A stretch of DNA of 64,000 nucleotides from Oryza sativa Japonica Group (lineage: Eukaryota; Streptophyta; Magnoliopsida; Poales; Poaceae). Below are positions 12,301-23,888 of the stretch, piece by piece. The stretch is taken from NCBI RefSeq assembly GCF_034140825.1, contig NC_089036.1, positions 5,458,001-5,522,000 of the forward strand, written 5' to 3'. The position numbers and the translations under genes are program-made. Under the pieces are notes generated by a model. That model had not been told where the DNA came from and did not search any database. It saw nothing but the letters and a program-made list of their open reading frames with translations. The stretch's first letter is position 1; every line of letters starts with the position of its first letter.

Positions 12301-15300
12301 GATACCTAATGCGCGTAGTAGATAAAGACCGTATTTGTACATCCAACAGAGTGAAATTGAGATTTGGACCAACAGTTGGCTGTGTAGAGTTGGCAGATAT
12401 TATATGCTAAGTGGCTTAGGTGGAAGTGGAACACCAAAAGACAATGACCTGTGTAAGATTAGATTGCAACTAACTAGGGGCACCTATACAGTAATCAACA
12501 GAATATGCTATATGATTAAGCCCAGGCCACCCATCACTGCTAAAAGCACAAGAAGTTGGAATTTATGCAAGAAATGGACTAGCAGATTGTTAAAGTACAT
12601 CCCTACCTGTAGCCACCATCTATCTAAATGTGCATAGAGAAGATAAAAACATCATAAACAATACTTAAAATGGTCCCAGGAGAATAGGAAGGCTATGGCT
12701 ATGAAAACGTTCAAACAACAGAATCTATCCTTTCCTCCAGCCCCACAAGCAAAAGGGGTTGTAGTGCTGTACATACTGCATACATTGAACTCCTGAGCAA
12801 AGCACTAAGCTTTATACCTTCAACTTGTTCTTTTTTCCATCCACTAACTGCATAATTTATCAACCCCTATATGCTATTAGTGACCAAAGCAAAAAATCGC
12901 AAAGATGCTCAACCAAACAACCAATTAGGGTTTTGGTAACTTCCTTCCATAGATTCCCCTATCCCCCTAAACCTTTTCTCAATTAGTTAATCTTTTCGGT
13001 CCTCATTGTAAACGTATCAATCATTCTTGAACTTTTTATATTCTGTGCCCGATCTTGATGTGCTCACCTTGGGGATAATTTACAGAAAAGGTTAGCATGT
13101 TTAATAGGAATTATCTTGTGGCCCAATGCAAGTAGATCATGCTCAGGATGCTCTGCATCAAGCTGATTGCGACATTAAACTTTGTGGGGTTCACTAATAA
13201 AAAGCAAAAAAAGGGGGGGAAGGCTGGAAAAGAACAGCACTAACAGCATCTGGAAGGGTGGAGTGCTCATAATTAACCACCATCATCATGGATTTTATTA
13301 GAAGGCATCTTGTGATTATGTGGCTTCTAAGATACACTAAAGTAGAATCAACTAAGGTGGATTTGGCTCTATCAACAGGTGCTAAACTTCTTCCTCTAAA
13401 TCTAAAGTTTTGTTCTGTAAATCCATATGGAATTTCATGCCAGTTTGACGGTAGAGGACAAAGATTATGACAAAAAAAGGCATCTGGAATTGTATAGTCA
13501 AACAAATAACATACATGCCAGATTATCTGATGGTCAATTAAATTCATGATGTTGACGCTTGGTAGAATAAACCAGTATCATGTGACATAAAGTATTTTTC
13601 AGGATTATTGATGGCAAGAGAAGAATGATGGGTTCTTGCATCACAATTCAGCAACCGCATTCTTTAGTGGGCTCTGCGCGTGGAAGATACCTCGCATTTT
13701 TGACGTTTCATACTTAGTATAAGGTGGCACCTAGTTGATCATTAGGTCTACAATATAGCATATATTAAGTTAACACTTGCCTTTCAGTTAAAGTTAAAAA
13801 CGGAGGCATCAAAGAAAAGCAAAAGACAACAAGAGTTCCAAGTCTTCTCTCAGTGATTAATAAAGAAGTGCTATGTGAAATTCCTCTGCATTCTGCTGAG
13901 AGATTAAAATTTAAAAGAAGCAGGGAATGTTAGCAACGATTCTGTCTTGTCTAACCATTACCAAGCCCCAGTATTTTCTCCTGTAGTATTACCTAAGTTT
14001 TGATATGGTAAAAGAAAATTTAGTGATGTAAATCTTGATATGGCAAAAGCAAATAATGTGATATCACTATAAGCATTTAGCAGATTCCATAAATCATATT
14101 TTGTGCTGCGCCTCTGCGGGCAGCACCCCAGCCATCTATCTACCTCCATAGATGTACACCCACTAATTTCCTTCAAGATGCTTCTCAATTTTGACAAAAC
14201 TGAATATAGAAGCAATCAATCAATGCCTATCTTACCAAAAAGTACACAAGAAAAAGAATATAACAACATGAGCCTTCTTTTTAGATCCACTGACCCTCTA
14301 ATCGAATTTTAATTCGAGTATAAAATCAAATTCATCTGCTTAAAAGTCATAAAGGTGGTATACATCAATGCAACTTGATGTCATAAGCTTTTAGGTGAAA
14401 ACATGATGTCTGCAAGAAATAAAAACATATAAAGAATGTTTACATGTGTATCTGTTGAGACTTTTTAAATTGTTAGTCATTAATTTCTGATGTTTTCTTC
14501 CATAACTGCTGACAAAGTGACAGTTATTTTTAAATGTATTTACTTATACTCTTCCTTGTAACTTCTATAACTCGCAGAAACATTGGTTTCTATCCTATGG
14601 AAGCAGGAGCATATTTTGCTTCTCTTCTGTTACAAGTTTTACTAAATGCAACGAAACATCAATATTCAGAAGACTGAAAATTATGCTGAGAATTAATCTG
14701 CCACATGGGGTATAATATCAATATGCAACCATAAATAAAGGATTGGGAAAAAGAAAAGGGACTTGCACAAAAACAATGGCTTACTGCCTCAACAAAAACA
14801 TCAAACTTAATGTTTCAATTAAAACAGGAGAAAATAGAAGCTGCATGTTCAATGCATCATCTAATAATTTGTTTTTTTACTATTACCTTAGAATCACATG
14901 GTTATAGTAAGCATTTTTTTTTATAGATGAGGCCACATTGATAACTTCCAGTCCCGATGAACTGGTTCACTATGAAGGTAAGTTCTCAGCTGTGCCCAGT
15001 AGAATAAATCTAAGCAATAACAATGTGATAAATTGAATTCTGTTTTCAGGTTCATGTCTAATACTACCTACCACTCACCAAAAGAATAACTGCCTAAAGA
15101 AAAGCAACGCAACTAAAATAATTAACAGACTCATTTCTAGCCACTGAGGCCGTAAAAGCTATCGATGCTATTATTCTTCAATCTGTGAACATCACAACAA
15201 ATTAGATAACTATTATCACTGTATCTGCATCAAATAAAAAATAGATACCACAAAACTAAACTATGTCCATGAGAAACTTATTTCTTAAGTAGTCCATGGA

Positions 15301-16400
15301 ATCATTTACAGCAATTTGATGGACTGAATTTTGCAAAAAAATTATACTATATGAATCTTCAATTAGTGCACTGATGGAATTATCCATGAACACTCATACT
15401 TCACTGTTGTCATCTGAATGACTGAACATGGTTGTGCACAGCTATAGATGTTTTTCTTACATGACGTTTCATTCACATGGAACATTCGTGAAGAGTTTAC
15501 AAGTCTAGAATGATATATATAAGAGCTCGAAGAAACCCAGCTGAGTTCAAGCTTAACAAGTGAATCTAAGAATGATTAGATATGGAACTGTTATCAATGT
15601 TCAATCAGGGTCAGAACTAAAGTCTGAGCAAAAGATTAGATCTAACGCAAACAAGTGAAAGGAAAAGCTAAACTACCGTTGCCACATAGCACTGCATCAT
15701 TCGATTCTCATCTTGTTTGAACTTTGAAATCTGAAATGCACATAACTAAATATGCAAATATACAAACTTTAAATACCATTTGCAGGCCAGACTGATTCAT
15801 TTATCCAAAAAGGATATCCTAATCAGTAACCACTAAAACTATGCTTAAGAGAATCAGAAGGAGAGCAAAACTGATGACAATCTACATATGATGGACATAG
15901 GATTTTTTTTCAAGTTCAATGATCCGGTCTAACCTCTGAGTAAGAGCCTGCTAAGTTCAGAATTGACAATGCTGGTCCAGAAACTTAAAAGTTGAGCGAG
16001 AGAAGGGGGCATATGTATGGGCACAAGAATATGATTAAGTGGTTGCAAGAACTAATTTTCCCACTCACCCTCCAAAGATATTCTTTAAAGTTGTCTGTCA
16101 CAGTTTACCTTCCCAACTATATGAAGAATAATAAACTGGATGGAGAATAAAAAATCAGCATGGCAGGCATACCACCTGATCACTATCAACCGGAATTACC
16201 TACACAACAAGTTTCTGCTTATCTTGCCCATATCCAGGAGTACATCATATAAATCTTTACATGGATCTAAATTGATTAAAAAAAACATAACCAAGGTTCA
16301 GGAGAGAACTTTGCAGTGCTGCGAATGGCCAATAAAATGAAACCTAAGTTACTAATAAACCAATTAAAGTAAGGAGCCAAAATTACTAAAAGAAAAGAGA
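9386..16400. other. Long gene-free intergenic region
   Basis: About 7 kb with no recognisable coding exon, RNA gene or well-formed transposon. Open frames are short, carry no domain and lack codon bias. The sequence looks mostly single-copy and AT-rich, unlike the MITE-dense stretches elsewhere. It could hold distant control elements of the GRAS gene or noncoding exons of the minus-strand gene at 16.6 kb; neither can be shown from sequence. Confidence 0.45.
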
Positions 16401-16620
16401 ACAAACAGATGACATTCATTTCGGCCATCATTTCTGGCTCCCATATCGCAAATTGTAATCCAGTTATCGCAATGACAAAGGGGGCAATTACTAGTACATT
16501 ATTATTGCGAAAATTTCATGAAACAAGAAACAAGGTAAGCAAAAATATAACTCGTTTCGAGCTCGAACAGAGAGGCCGTCTCTACACAGGCCGGGATCAC
16601 CTCTCCAGCACACAGCGAAG

Positions 16621-16911
16621 TCACACGTCCTCTCCGGCGCCGGCGCCGTCGAGGGCCTTGAGCCCCTCGGCCACCGCCCGCGCGCGGTTCTGCGCCTGCC
16701 TCTCCACCGCCACGTAGTACAGGCCTGCACACGCGGCGACGCCGCCGGATCAAACCACTGCGATTAGGCGGCGGCGGCGGCGGCGGAATACGCTACTAGG
16801 GGTCTAGGGTTTCAGGTCGGGGTGCTTACTCACGGCGCTGCCGATGGCGCAGAGCCAGAGGACGCGCTGCGACCACCTCTCCCCCACCACGCCTCGCCCC
16901 CCGAGCCCCAT
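16621..16911 (-). CDS. Small single-pass membrane protein, 61 residues, two exons
   Basis: Exon 1 is 16830-16911 and exon 2 is 16621-16724. The donor is GTAAGC directly below 16830 and the acceptor TGTGCAG ends at 16725. The split codon AGC closes the frame, giving 28 + 33 = 61 residues. The protein starts MGLGGRGVVGERWSQR, has one hydrophobic segment (VLWLCAIGSAVSLYYVAV, about residues 18-35), then a charged helix (ERQAQNRARAVAEGLKAL). I recall short plant proteins with this layout of unknown function; that is recollection, not a search. Longer starts upstream in the same frame would add proline/serine-rich residues and look less likely. The promoter carries a dense site II cluster (17050-17125), often seen before mitochondrial and ribosomal genes, so an organelle membrane location is a guess. 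Confidence 0.75.
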
Positions 16912-17049
16912 CCCGCCGCCGCCGCCGCCGCTGCCGCCGACGATTGATCGCGCGAGCTGCGCCGCCGCTCCGTTCGCCGTGCGGGCCGCAGCCTCCGAGT
17001 CCAGTGACCGACAAGTGGGACCCACCTCCCGGAAACCTATTTGGGATTG

Positions 17050-17125
17050 ACGGTTTGTTGGGCTGGGCCCAAGAGCTGACGACAAATGGCCCAATTATAG
17101 CCCAAAGCATAATAAGCCCATTTTC
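17050..17125. promoter_or_regulatory. Site II (GGGCC/T) cluster before the small membrane-protein gene
   Basis: At least five GGGCT/GGGCC-type motifs lie within about 75 bases: TTGGGCTGGGCCCAAG, then TGGCCCAAT, AGCCCAAAG and AAGCCCAT. Site II elements are TCP-factor targets in many plant housekeeping, mitochondrial and cell-cycle promoters (established). The cluster ends about 140 bases upstream of the chosen start codon. Confidence 0.7.
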
Positions 17126-17199
17126 GATGCGATCGAGCCTAAATGAGCCTAGATTAGGCCATTAGGGAGCAGCACGGCTTCATTAGCAATGTTGAATTA

Positions 17200-17392
17200 G
17201 GTCCTCTTTGGCATAGCCCGGATCCAAGATTTCTTAAAGCTAAATATTTGTAACTTCACATGTCCATGGATTTAAATCTATAATTATGTTGATAACATTT
17301 GAACAAATCATTTTGTTTCCATTTTTTGTGAAATTTAATATTTTAAACCACGGTACAAAATTCAAATCTTTTGAGCTATGCCAAACAGGACC
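17200..17392. mobile_element. Tourist MITE, 193 bp, TTA target duplication
   Basis: The ends GGTCCTCTTTGGCATAGC and, inversely, GGTCCTGTTTGGCATAGC match at nearly every base. TTA stands on both sides (17197-17199, 17393-17395). Such regular ends suggest a fairly young nonautonomous PIF/Harbinger-type element. Confidence 0.9.
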
Positions 17393-17395
17393 TTA

Positions 17396-18107
17396 CACTC
17401 AGCTTCAACCCTCCGCAGCAAAATGAAATAATTATTAGTGTATGGTTAATTAAGCATTAGATAAAATAAACTTTTAAAAATAGATTAATATGTTTTTTAA
17501 AAAAAAAAGTTGTTTTCTATATATATTTTTTTTAAAAAAAACGTACCGTTTAGCCGCATGAAACGAGCGAGTAGAAGTTGAAAAGATGTGGTAAAGAACA
17601 CATCCTTACGCTCTTTGTTCACTTCAAACTCTGTGCACTTCCACATGGAATTCAATAATTCAAACAGAATGAAAATTTCACCAAGATTTTGCCGGAGGAT
17701 ATTGTTCACCACACAAAACTTATTACAAGGAGTTTTGAGTTTTCAAAGACCTCAAATCCCAGGGAATAGGGTAAGCTTTGGCATAGAACATAAGTACCGA
17801 GTCTACAACTACAGATGGAAGAAAATGAACTTTTCACACACAAAGATGCTCTATAAGAGGAGGTTTGAGAATGCACACTGGCACTGGCGTCTGACTAGCT
17901 TTTGCTATCTTCATTCTGTTAACTCTTTCAAGGGGAATGTGATGTCAAACTAGCTGGAAGAAACACATCTGAATTTCATGGTTCCAAGCATATCGAGTAA
18001 CATCGCCTGTTTGTTTTAAAGATCGTATCCAGTAGATGGACAATGACAACCTCTCCACTGACAACGGCAAGAATCAAAGGACTTTCGGTGGTGAAGAAAA
18101 CCCCAGC
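17396..18107. other. Intergenic DNA and RCC1 3' untranslated region
   Basis: 17400-17570 is AT-rich with the motif AACGTACCGTTTAGC near 17540, probably a MITE remnant. The rest, up to the RCC1 stop at 18108, is likely the 3' untranslated region of the RCC1-repeat gene. Confidence 0.4.
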
Positions 18108-20703
18108 CTACTCAGCAACCAATAGAAGAGTATGGTCCATCCCAGCAGCAACCTGTGAAACCTCTGCTCCTTCCAGGGTATCGATGAGGAAAGGCTCAGG
18201 CTCATCCATCGAGCTTCCCAAACCTAGCCTGCCGTTTCGGCCAGATCCCCATGCCCAAACCTCTCCCTTTGATGTGAGAGCAACCGAATGAACTCGACCA
18301 GCCGAGGCCGACACTGGCCTCTCTCCATTCAGACCGTCGACTAGTGCAGGCACGTCTTCTTTGCCAGGTCGTCCAAGCTGGGAGCTGCAGTTCCATCCCC
18401 ATGAGAGGACGCCGGTCTCGGCATGGTCATCGCCTTCAGTTGATATGATGCATGTTGCAAGAGAGTGGCCAACACTTGCTGACACAGAGAATGGACTGTG
18501 GCTAATGTCGACAGGAAGAAATTTGGACCATGCTGATTTCCTGCCAAGCTGTCCGTAAGTGTTGTCTCCACCGCTCAGTACGATGCCATCAGCTGAAGTA
18601 ATACAGAAACACATCAGCAAGCAGTACTGTAACTTATGTTGGTAGGAATTTGAACTATGACATCCCAAAAAACCTAATGTTTTTTTCATGAGAGATGATA
18701 ATTATTGCTGAAAGTTTATTGTTCAAACCAAATACTATCAATTACTACAATGGTCCAGCCAGCGCCAGGCTTTCTATGTTAATAGAGCTAAACATAACCA
18801 TGTAAGAATTGTAAAAAGGGAATATATGTGATAGGATAACCAACAACAGACACTTATATTTACTATTGATATTTCTTAACCAGCGCGGCCATTTCCTAGT
18901 CTGAACTCTTACTAAGACAGACAAATGCCATATATACAAGTATGCAACAATGAACCATGGCTTACTAACAGTACTACTGCAAGATGTATGAGACAGAAAA
19001 TTGTCCATAGGAAGTGCACACAAAAAAGAGGTTCAGTTTGTAGTTAAAAGAAGTAAAGAAGACTCACAGCAGAGAACCAGAGAATGATCGAGCCCACATG
19101 ACACATCAGACACCTCAACATGACACACTTCATGAACAAGCGAAGGTTCCCAGATGATGGGCATATTGTCTTCACTCCTTATTTTTTCCTCAACCATCTT
19201 TTCAACGGCCTCTAGCATTGAGCTAGAGTACTTGTCAACTGTTTTTCCAAGTAATTCTTTGGCAGAAGAAGCCTGAGTAATATGGCCAATTTCTCCTAAC
19301 CTTCCGTTTTCTGAATATCCCCAGCCAAGTAACCCTCCATCCTTTGTCAATGCCATAGCATGTCCCCAACCAAATGATACCTAGCATCATTCCTTCAATT
19401 AACAACTTTTTTCTCACAAGGGAGCAAACATCCGACTACTTAATTTCAGGGAGAAAGTTAGAACCTTGACAATATCATAATTAGCAAGTGCTTCCACTCT
19501 AGAAGGTACTGCAGCCTCTACAATGTCCTTTCCAAGCCCAAGTTGGCCACGCTTTGATCTCCCCCAAACCCATAAAGAGCCATCACACCCAATTGCTGCT
19601 GAAACAACCCCACAAGCAGATACAGCTCGGACTTGAACATTTTCCAATCCTCTCACTTTTTCAGGCTTGCTCCAAGTATTCCTGTCAGTCAGCAAAATGG
19701 TGCATCAGCCTCCCAAAAGAAGTTTATTTTCTCAGAATTAAAACATTTGCAAATATTTGTTAAGTAACCATGTGCAAGAAAAAAAAACTAATTGTTTCGA
19801 GCTATAGGTTAACTCATGCCATCATTGGCTTATTGTTCATTCAAATCTAGCATGGAAAACGAAAACACGATTGTTTCATACATATATTATCAGTATTGGA
19901 GGTTTGAATTCCAACCAATAAGAATCAGATATACGATATACCATGTCCTGATTTCAATCTACTCACATATCAAACTGAAACCAGCAAAGGACGCTTGTAC
20001 ATCTACTCACATATCAAACTGAAACCAGCAAAGGACGCATGTGCAAACGCCAGGTAGTGGGCAGGTAATTACACCCATCTTATACCACTTCTTCATTTAC
20101 TCCATTGTTACTAAATAAGCACATATCATGGTTTCTGATTTGTTTGGTCCATTGTTACTAAATAAGCACAGATCATGGTTTCTGATTTGTTTGGTCTAGG
20201 AAAGCCACTTTGCTGCTGATCTGAGGCTAAACAATCCACCGCCGTGCCTTATAATGTCTCCACTCCACTATAGAATACGAGAATTTTCCTACCCCAAAGA
20301 GGATCAAACTGTTCGAACGCTGGGAATACTTGTGCGTGGATGAGAAATCGAGAATCGAGGATATGAGCTAGATCGATCATCACCTCGGGGCGTGGTGCCC
20401 GCGGCCGAGCTGACCTTCATCGTTGCGGCCCCACGCCCAGACCTCCCCTTCGGCGGAAACCGCGAGGGAGTGGTAGTGCCCGGCGGCGACGGCGGCGACG
20501 GACGTCGGGAGGGAGGGCACGGGCGTGGGGACGTAGACGTCGGCGGCCGGCGCCGGCTGCCCCGCCGCGCCGTGGCTGTTGTCCCCGAAGGCGTACACGG
20601 CCCCGACGCGCGGGAGTGGCGCGCCGTTCCCGGCGAGCTCGGAGAGGAGGCGGCGGCGGAGGAAGCCGGAGGCGGAGGCGGCCGTGCGGCGGAGAGGACG
20701 CAT
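18108..20703 (-). CDS. RCC1-repeat protein, probably organelle-targeted (RUG-type)
   Basis: Four exons: 20384-20703, 19465-19681, 19068-19380 and 18108-18592. All splice sites are GT-AG and phases agree, giving 444 residues. RCC1 blade signatures recur: YAFGDNSHGAAGQ, VWAWGRNDEGQLG, LWVWGRSKRGQLG, LLGWGYSENGRLG, VLSGGDNTYGQLG, VLSWGWNCSSQLG and VWAWGSGRNGRLG, i.e. seven repeats, one full propeller. The N-terminus (MRPLRRTAASASGFLRRRLL) is arginine- and alanine-rich without acidic residues, like a mitochondrial presequence. Arabidopsis RUG proteins of this size include RUG3, which acts in mitochondrial nad2 splicing; a similar job is inference. A start at 20748 (adding MKQTHPFPSSSLEFQ) is possible but would bury the presequence. 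Intron 1 contains two tandem duplications. A site II cluster lies just upstream. Confidence 0.88.
19957..20044. repeat. 44-bp tandem duplication in RCC1 intron 1
   Basis: Two adjacent, nearly identical copies beginning ATCTACTCACATATCAAACT at 19957 and 20001. Confidence 0.9.
20101..20194. repeat. 47-bp tandem duplication in RCC1 intron 1
   Basis: Two adjacent copies beginning TCCATTGTTACTAAATAAGC at 20101 and 20148 that differ at about one base. Confidence 0.9.
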
Positions 20704-20754
20704 TTGGAACTCGAGAGAGGAGGAGGGGAATGGGTGGGTTTGTTTCATGTGGAC

Positions 20755-20818
20755 CTCAAAAATGGGCCTTGTGGGTTGTGGCCCATGTCCAAATCATGTA
20801 ATTTTGGGCCAGCCTAGT
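20755..20818. promoter_or_regulatory. Site II cluster upstream of the RCC1 gene
   Basis: Three GGGCC-type motifs occur in about 60 bases: AATGGGCCTT, GTGGCCCATG and TTTGGGCCAG. They lie 55-115 bases upstream of the chosen start codon, the usual place for site II elements in plant genes for organelle proteins. Confidence 0.65.
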
Positions 20819-21255
20819 AAAGCATCTCTCAGGCCTTCATCACTATTCCAATCCAAACGGTCCACAAGATTTTATATTTCTATTTCTTTTGGAATACCAG
20901 ATTTTTTTTTCTAGACAAGATTATTTTATGTGGTGCAATTAAATCTCCTCTAGTTTTCTTCCGGAAAAATTTTTTTCCTCTTTACTGTCAGGGATAAACA
21001 TACTTCTAAGAAACATCTTACATAGCGTAGCATGTGGATGACAATAATTTAAAAACGGAGAAAATAAAATACACGGGACACTCCTAGTTCTACCGCCTAA
21101 TAAAAGGGAGATATTTAACTATTTACCACGTTTATAAGTGTTAATTAAAAATTTATCACTGGAACTTTGAGTGACAAACTTTTAATCAACAAAAGTAGTA
21201 AATAGTTATATGCCCAACAAAAGAGAGACAAGCTAGCAAATCGATCCATGCGACC
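20819..21255. other. Intergenic DNA between the RCC1 and LHCA3 genes
   Basis: About 440 bases of AT-rich sequence; no gene or clear repeat seen. The half nearer 21255 lies beyond the LHCA3 3' end. Confidence 0.4.
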
Positions 21256-21324
21256 ATGCGTGCAAATCAGTTGGAGCACAAATTTACATGTTACACCCAC
21301 ACCCTACACCCATGCATAATAATA

Positions 21325-21442
21325 CATCGTATATACGTACGTACATACATACCCCTCTCGATCACACGCACCATCGATCGTACAAAGTTGCGTACATACA
21401 TACGTACACACATATACGCATACGCACGTACATACATACATA
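21325..21442. repeat. ACGTACATAC-type simple repeat 3' of LHCA3
   Basis: Imperfect tetranucleotide (GTAC/ATAC) runs at about 21330-21352 and 21390-21442, in the likely 3' untranslated region of LHCA3. Confidence 0.7.
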
Positions 21443-21485
21443 ATTAAAAACTCGTAATTAATTAAATACGTAGTTGATGGCATCT

Positions 21486-22940
21486 CTAATGGAACTTGAG
21501 GCTGGTGAGGATGTTGTTGTGGACGGGATCAGCGAGGTGATCAAGCAGGTTCTGCACGGGGCCAACCCCGGTGAAGAGCGCCTGGACGGAGAAGCCGAGG
21601 AAGGCGAGCATGGCGAGCCTGCCATTCTTGATCTCCTTGAGCTTGAGCTCCTTCATCTCCGCCTCGCTCTTGGTCCCGAAGCCGAGCGGGTTGAAGAGCG
21701 GGCCGCCGGGGTAGGCCGGCTCGCCGGAGCCGGCGAGGTACTTCTCGAGGCCGAGGAAGTACTGCTTCCCCATGGAGCCCGGCGTGTACCAGTCCTGGAA
21801 GCGGCGGTGCTCGGCGAAGCCGACGAGGGCGAGCTCGAAGACGAAGAGAGTGTAAGGGTCGGCCCAGTAGGTGTAGGTGCCCGCGGGGGGGATCACGCCG
21901 GTCTGGAACCACGGGATCGCCGTCTCGGCGGGGACGAGGCCCAGCTTGCCGAGGAGCTCCGGGGCGACCATGCCGACGACGCCCATCATCGCCGTCCGGC
22001 CGTTGAACACCTCGCCGTAGGCCAGCCACCGTGGCTCGATGAACCCACCGGTCCCCTCCGGGTCCGATAGCCCCAGCGGGTCGAACCCGAAGTCTCCCGG
22101 AAGCCTGCATCCATCCATGATTCCATGCACGCACGATCAATATTATGGAAGCCATGGCATATTTACAAACGAGATATAATTTGTGAATAAAAACTTTAGA
22201 AGCAAAGGCTGAAAAATAAACTTCGATAAAAAAAACATGAAAATTAGCTCTAAATTTAAGATTAAAAATTTAAAGTTTCGCTGATAAGGATAAGCATAAA
22301 CGAAAAGATGAGGTCCGTAGACGATAAATCATGCGGTTATGTGCCACAGGTCATCTTTGACCATAAAAGTAAAGGTTCTCTGAAATTTACTCTTTATTTA
22401 TTTATTTATTTGGAAGGTCTATTGATTATTGTTTCCTATGAAAAGTTTGATCATTTTGATTGTACTACTGTACTATGAAATTCAGTTGGATACGGCTAGT
22501 TCCTACCATCTTAATTAAGCTCCTTTTTTTTTTTTTGAAACGCATGAATTTTACGGTTGATTCCTATAAAAATTCTTCGAAAATCGTTTCAAATGAGGCC
22601 TTAACGCCTCTTTTATTGCAACATGAATAAATTTTACCACATGAAAACTTACGTGCCATCCAGGTAGCTCAGGGACTGCTTGGATGCGAACCACAGCTGC
22701 CTGTCAGCACCTTGCTGAAACCAAACCAAACCAAACATAAATTTAACCAGATCAGCATAATATCTTTCAATTTTGAATTGAGGAAGAGTAGAAATCAATC
22801 AGCATATATACCTTGGCAGGGGGAGTGGCCTCTGCCCTGACCATGAAGGGTGCCTTCCTGGAGGAAGAAGACCTGGAGACTGAAGATTGCAATGGCCTCC
22901 CCAGCAGCTGCCTCCCAGAGAGAAGAGCCTGAGCCGCCAT
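21486..22940 (-). CDS. LHCA3: Photosystem I chlorophyll a/b-binding antenna protein LHCA3
   Basis: Three exons: 22812-22940, 22653-22714 and 21486-22104, all GT-AG, giving 269 residues, the normal length for this family. Residues 1 to about 40 are a serine/arginine-rich chloroplast transit peptide ending near MVRAEA. The mature part shows the LHC hallmarks: [17 protein letters not shown], membrane helix 1 with the chlorophyll-binding motif [14 protein letters not shown], helix 2 around [18 protein letters not shown], helix 3 with [14 protein letters not shown], and the end [12 protein letters not shown] typical of Lhca3. It binds chlorophylls a and b and carotenoids in the thylakoid and passes energy to the photosystem I core in the Lhca2-Lhca3 dimer. 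A G-box and an I-box stand upstream. Intron 2 holds a repeat also seen at 28985-29145. Confidence 0.97.
22185..22330. repeat. Dispersed AT-rich repeat in LHCA3 intron 2
   Basis: The block from about AATAAAAACTTTAGAAGC to GATAAGCATAAACGAAAAGA resembles, in opposite orientation, the block at 28985-29145 (TCTTTTCGCTTATGCTTATA onward). Two copies in one window indicate a dispersed MITE-like family; its ends were not resolved. Confidence 0.6.
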
Positions 22941-23175
22941 TGTTGTCTCTCTCCAAGCTCAAGCTCCTCCTCCTCTTCCCAAGCTAGCAGTGGTGAGCTG
23001 AAATGTGTGCTCCAAATTAAACTTGGTGAGTGCTAGAAAAGGGGGATGAGGGGAACACAAGGTTGCAGGGGTGCTGTGCTTGTGGCCATGGAAAAGGGGT
23101 GGGCCCGGGGAAATCTAATTCTGGTGTGAGGTGGCATCTTAGCAGATGAGGGCATCAGTGGACCCAGTAGGAGTG

Positions 23176-23187
23176 TGCCACGTGGCA
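23176..23187. promoter_or_regulatory. G-box in the LHCA3 promoter
   Basis: TGCCACGTGGCA is a perfect 12-base palindrome with a CACGTG core, 236 bases upstream of the LHCA3 start codon. bZIP (HY5-type) and PIF factors bind this core in light-regulated plant promoters (established). Confidence 0.8.
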
Positions 23188-23200
23188 GGGGGGCAGGTGA

Positions 23201-23207
23201 GATAAGG
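23201..23207. promoter_or_regulatory. I-box (GATAAGG) in the LHCA3 promoter
   Basis: GATAAGG lies 14 bases beyond the G-box. The G-box plus I-box pair is the classical light-responsive module of antenna and rbcS promoters. Confidence 0.65.
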
Positions 23208-23540
23208 GAGCTGCCTCTCAGTGGCTTACCAGCTGCCAGCACAGCATGCAGCTGAGGTTTGCATTTCCTGCATCTGTGCATGGTGTGTTCTTGGATTGTT
23301 GGCATTTGCTGAGATTTTTTTGTTTAGGCTTTGTGGATAGCACAGATTGGTGTTGTTTCTATCCTGCATTTGTGATGGAACTAGTGCCAGTTATTCAGCC
23401 AAAAAAATTGACAAAATGATATGACATGAGATATTAATCAATCTTAAAACCAAAAAAAGAAAAGAAAAAAGGAAACAATATATCATGGAGTCATGGTTGG
23501 TCATCAGGTCATGTAGGAAGTAAACAGTGTAAAACTACTA
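23208..23540. other. Interval between the LHCA3 promoter and the LEW1 3' end
   Basis: No gene or clear repeat seen. The LEW1/NUS1 3' untranslated region probably ends in the 23540-23888 stretch. Confidence 0.35.
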
Positions 23541-23888
23541 TTCATTGAAAAACACAATATCTTGGCAGTTTGTACATTTTGTGCATCAAGTACAACAGTG
23601 AGAGATGAGAGCGAATTTCACAGGGTGAAAAACAAGACAATCTCGGTACACGTGTTCGGTTTGAGAGTTTTTACCACTGAACTGCACATATGTAGTTTTA
23701 CATTCTGACGAAAACAAACTAACATTCATTCTACGAGTAGCCCATTTCGATTCTCTATCAGAAAGGAAGGAAGCACAATGCCGATAGCTGCCAAGACTTG
23801 CGTGAAATTTGGTCAGTTCCAGAAGCGTCCCCTTCACATAAAAATGGGTCTTCTGTAAACAAGTACTACCTCGCTCTCAGACTCAGTA

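Noticed and set aside
12335-12637. 100-codon frame in the gene-free interval
   Set aside because: No recognisable domain, no supporting splice sites, no codon bias.
21474-22155. Open frames of about 200 codons on the plus strand and in another minus frame over LHCA3
   Set aside because: Shadows of the LHCA3 third exon.
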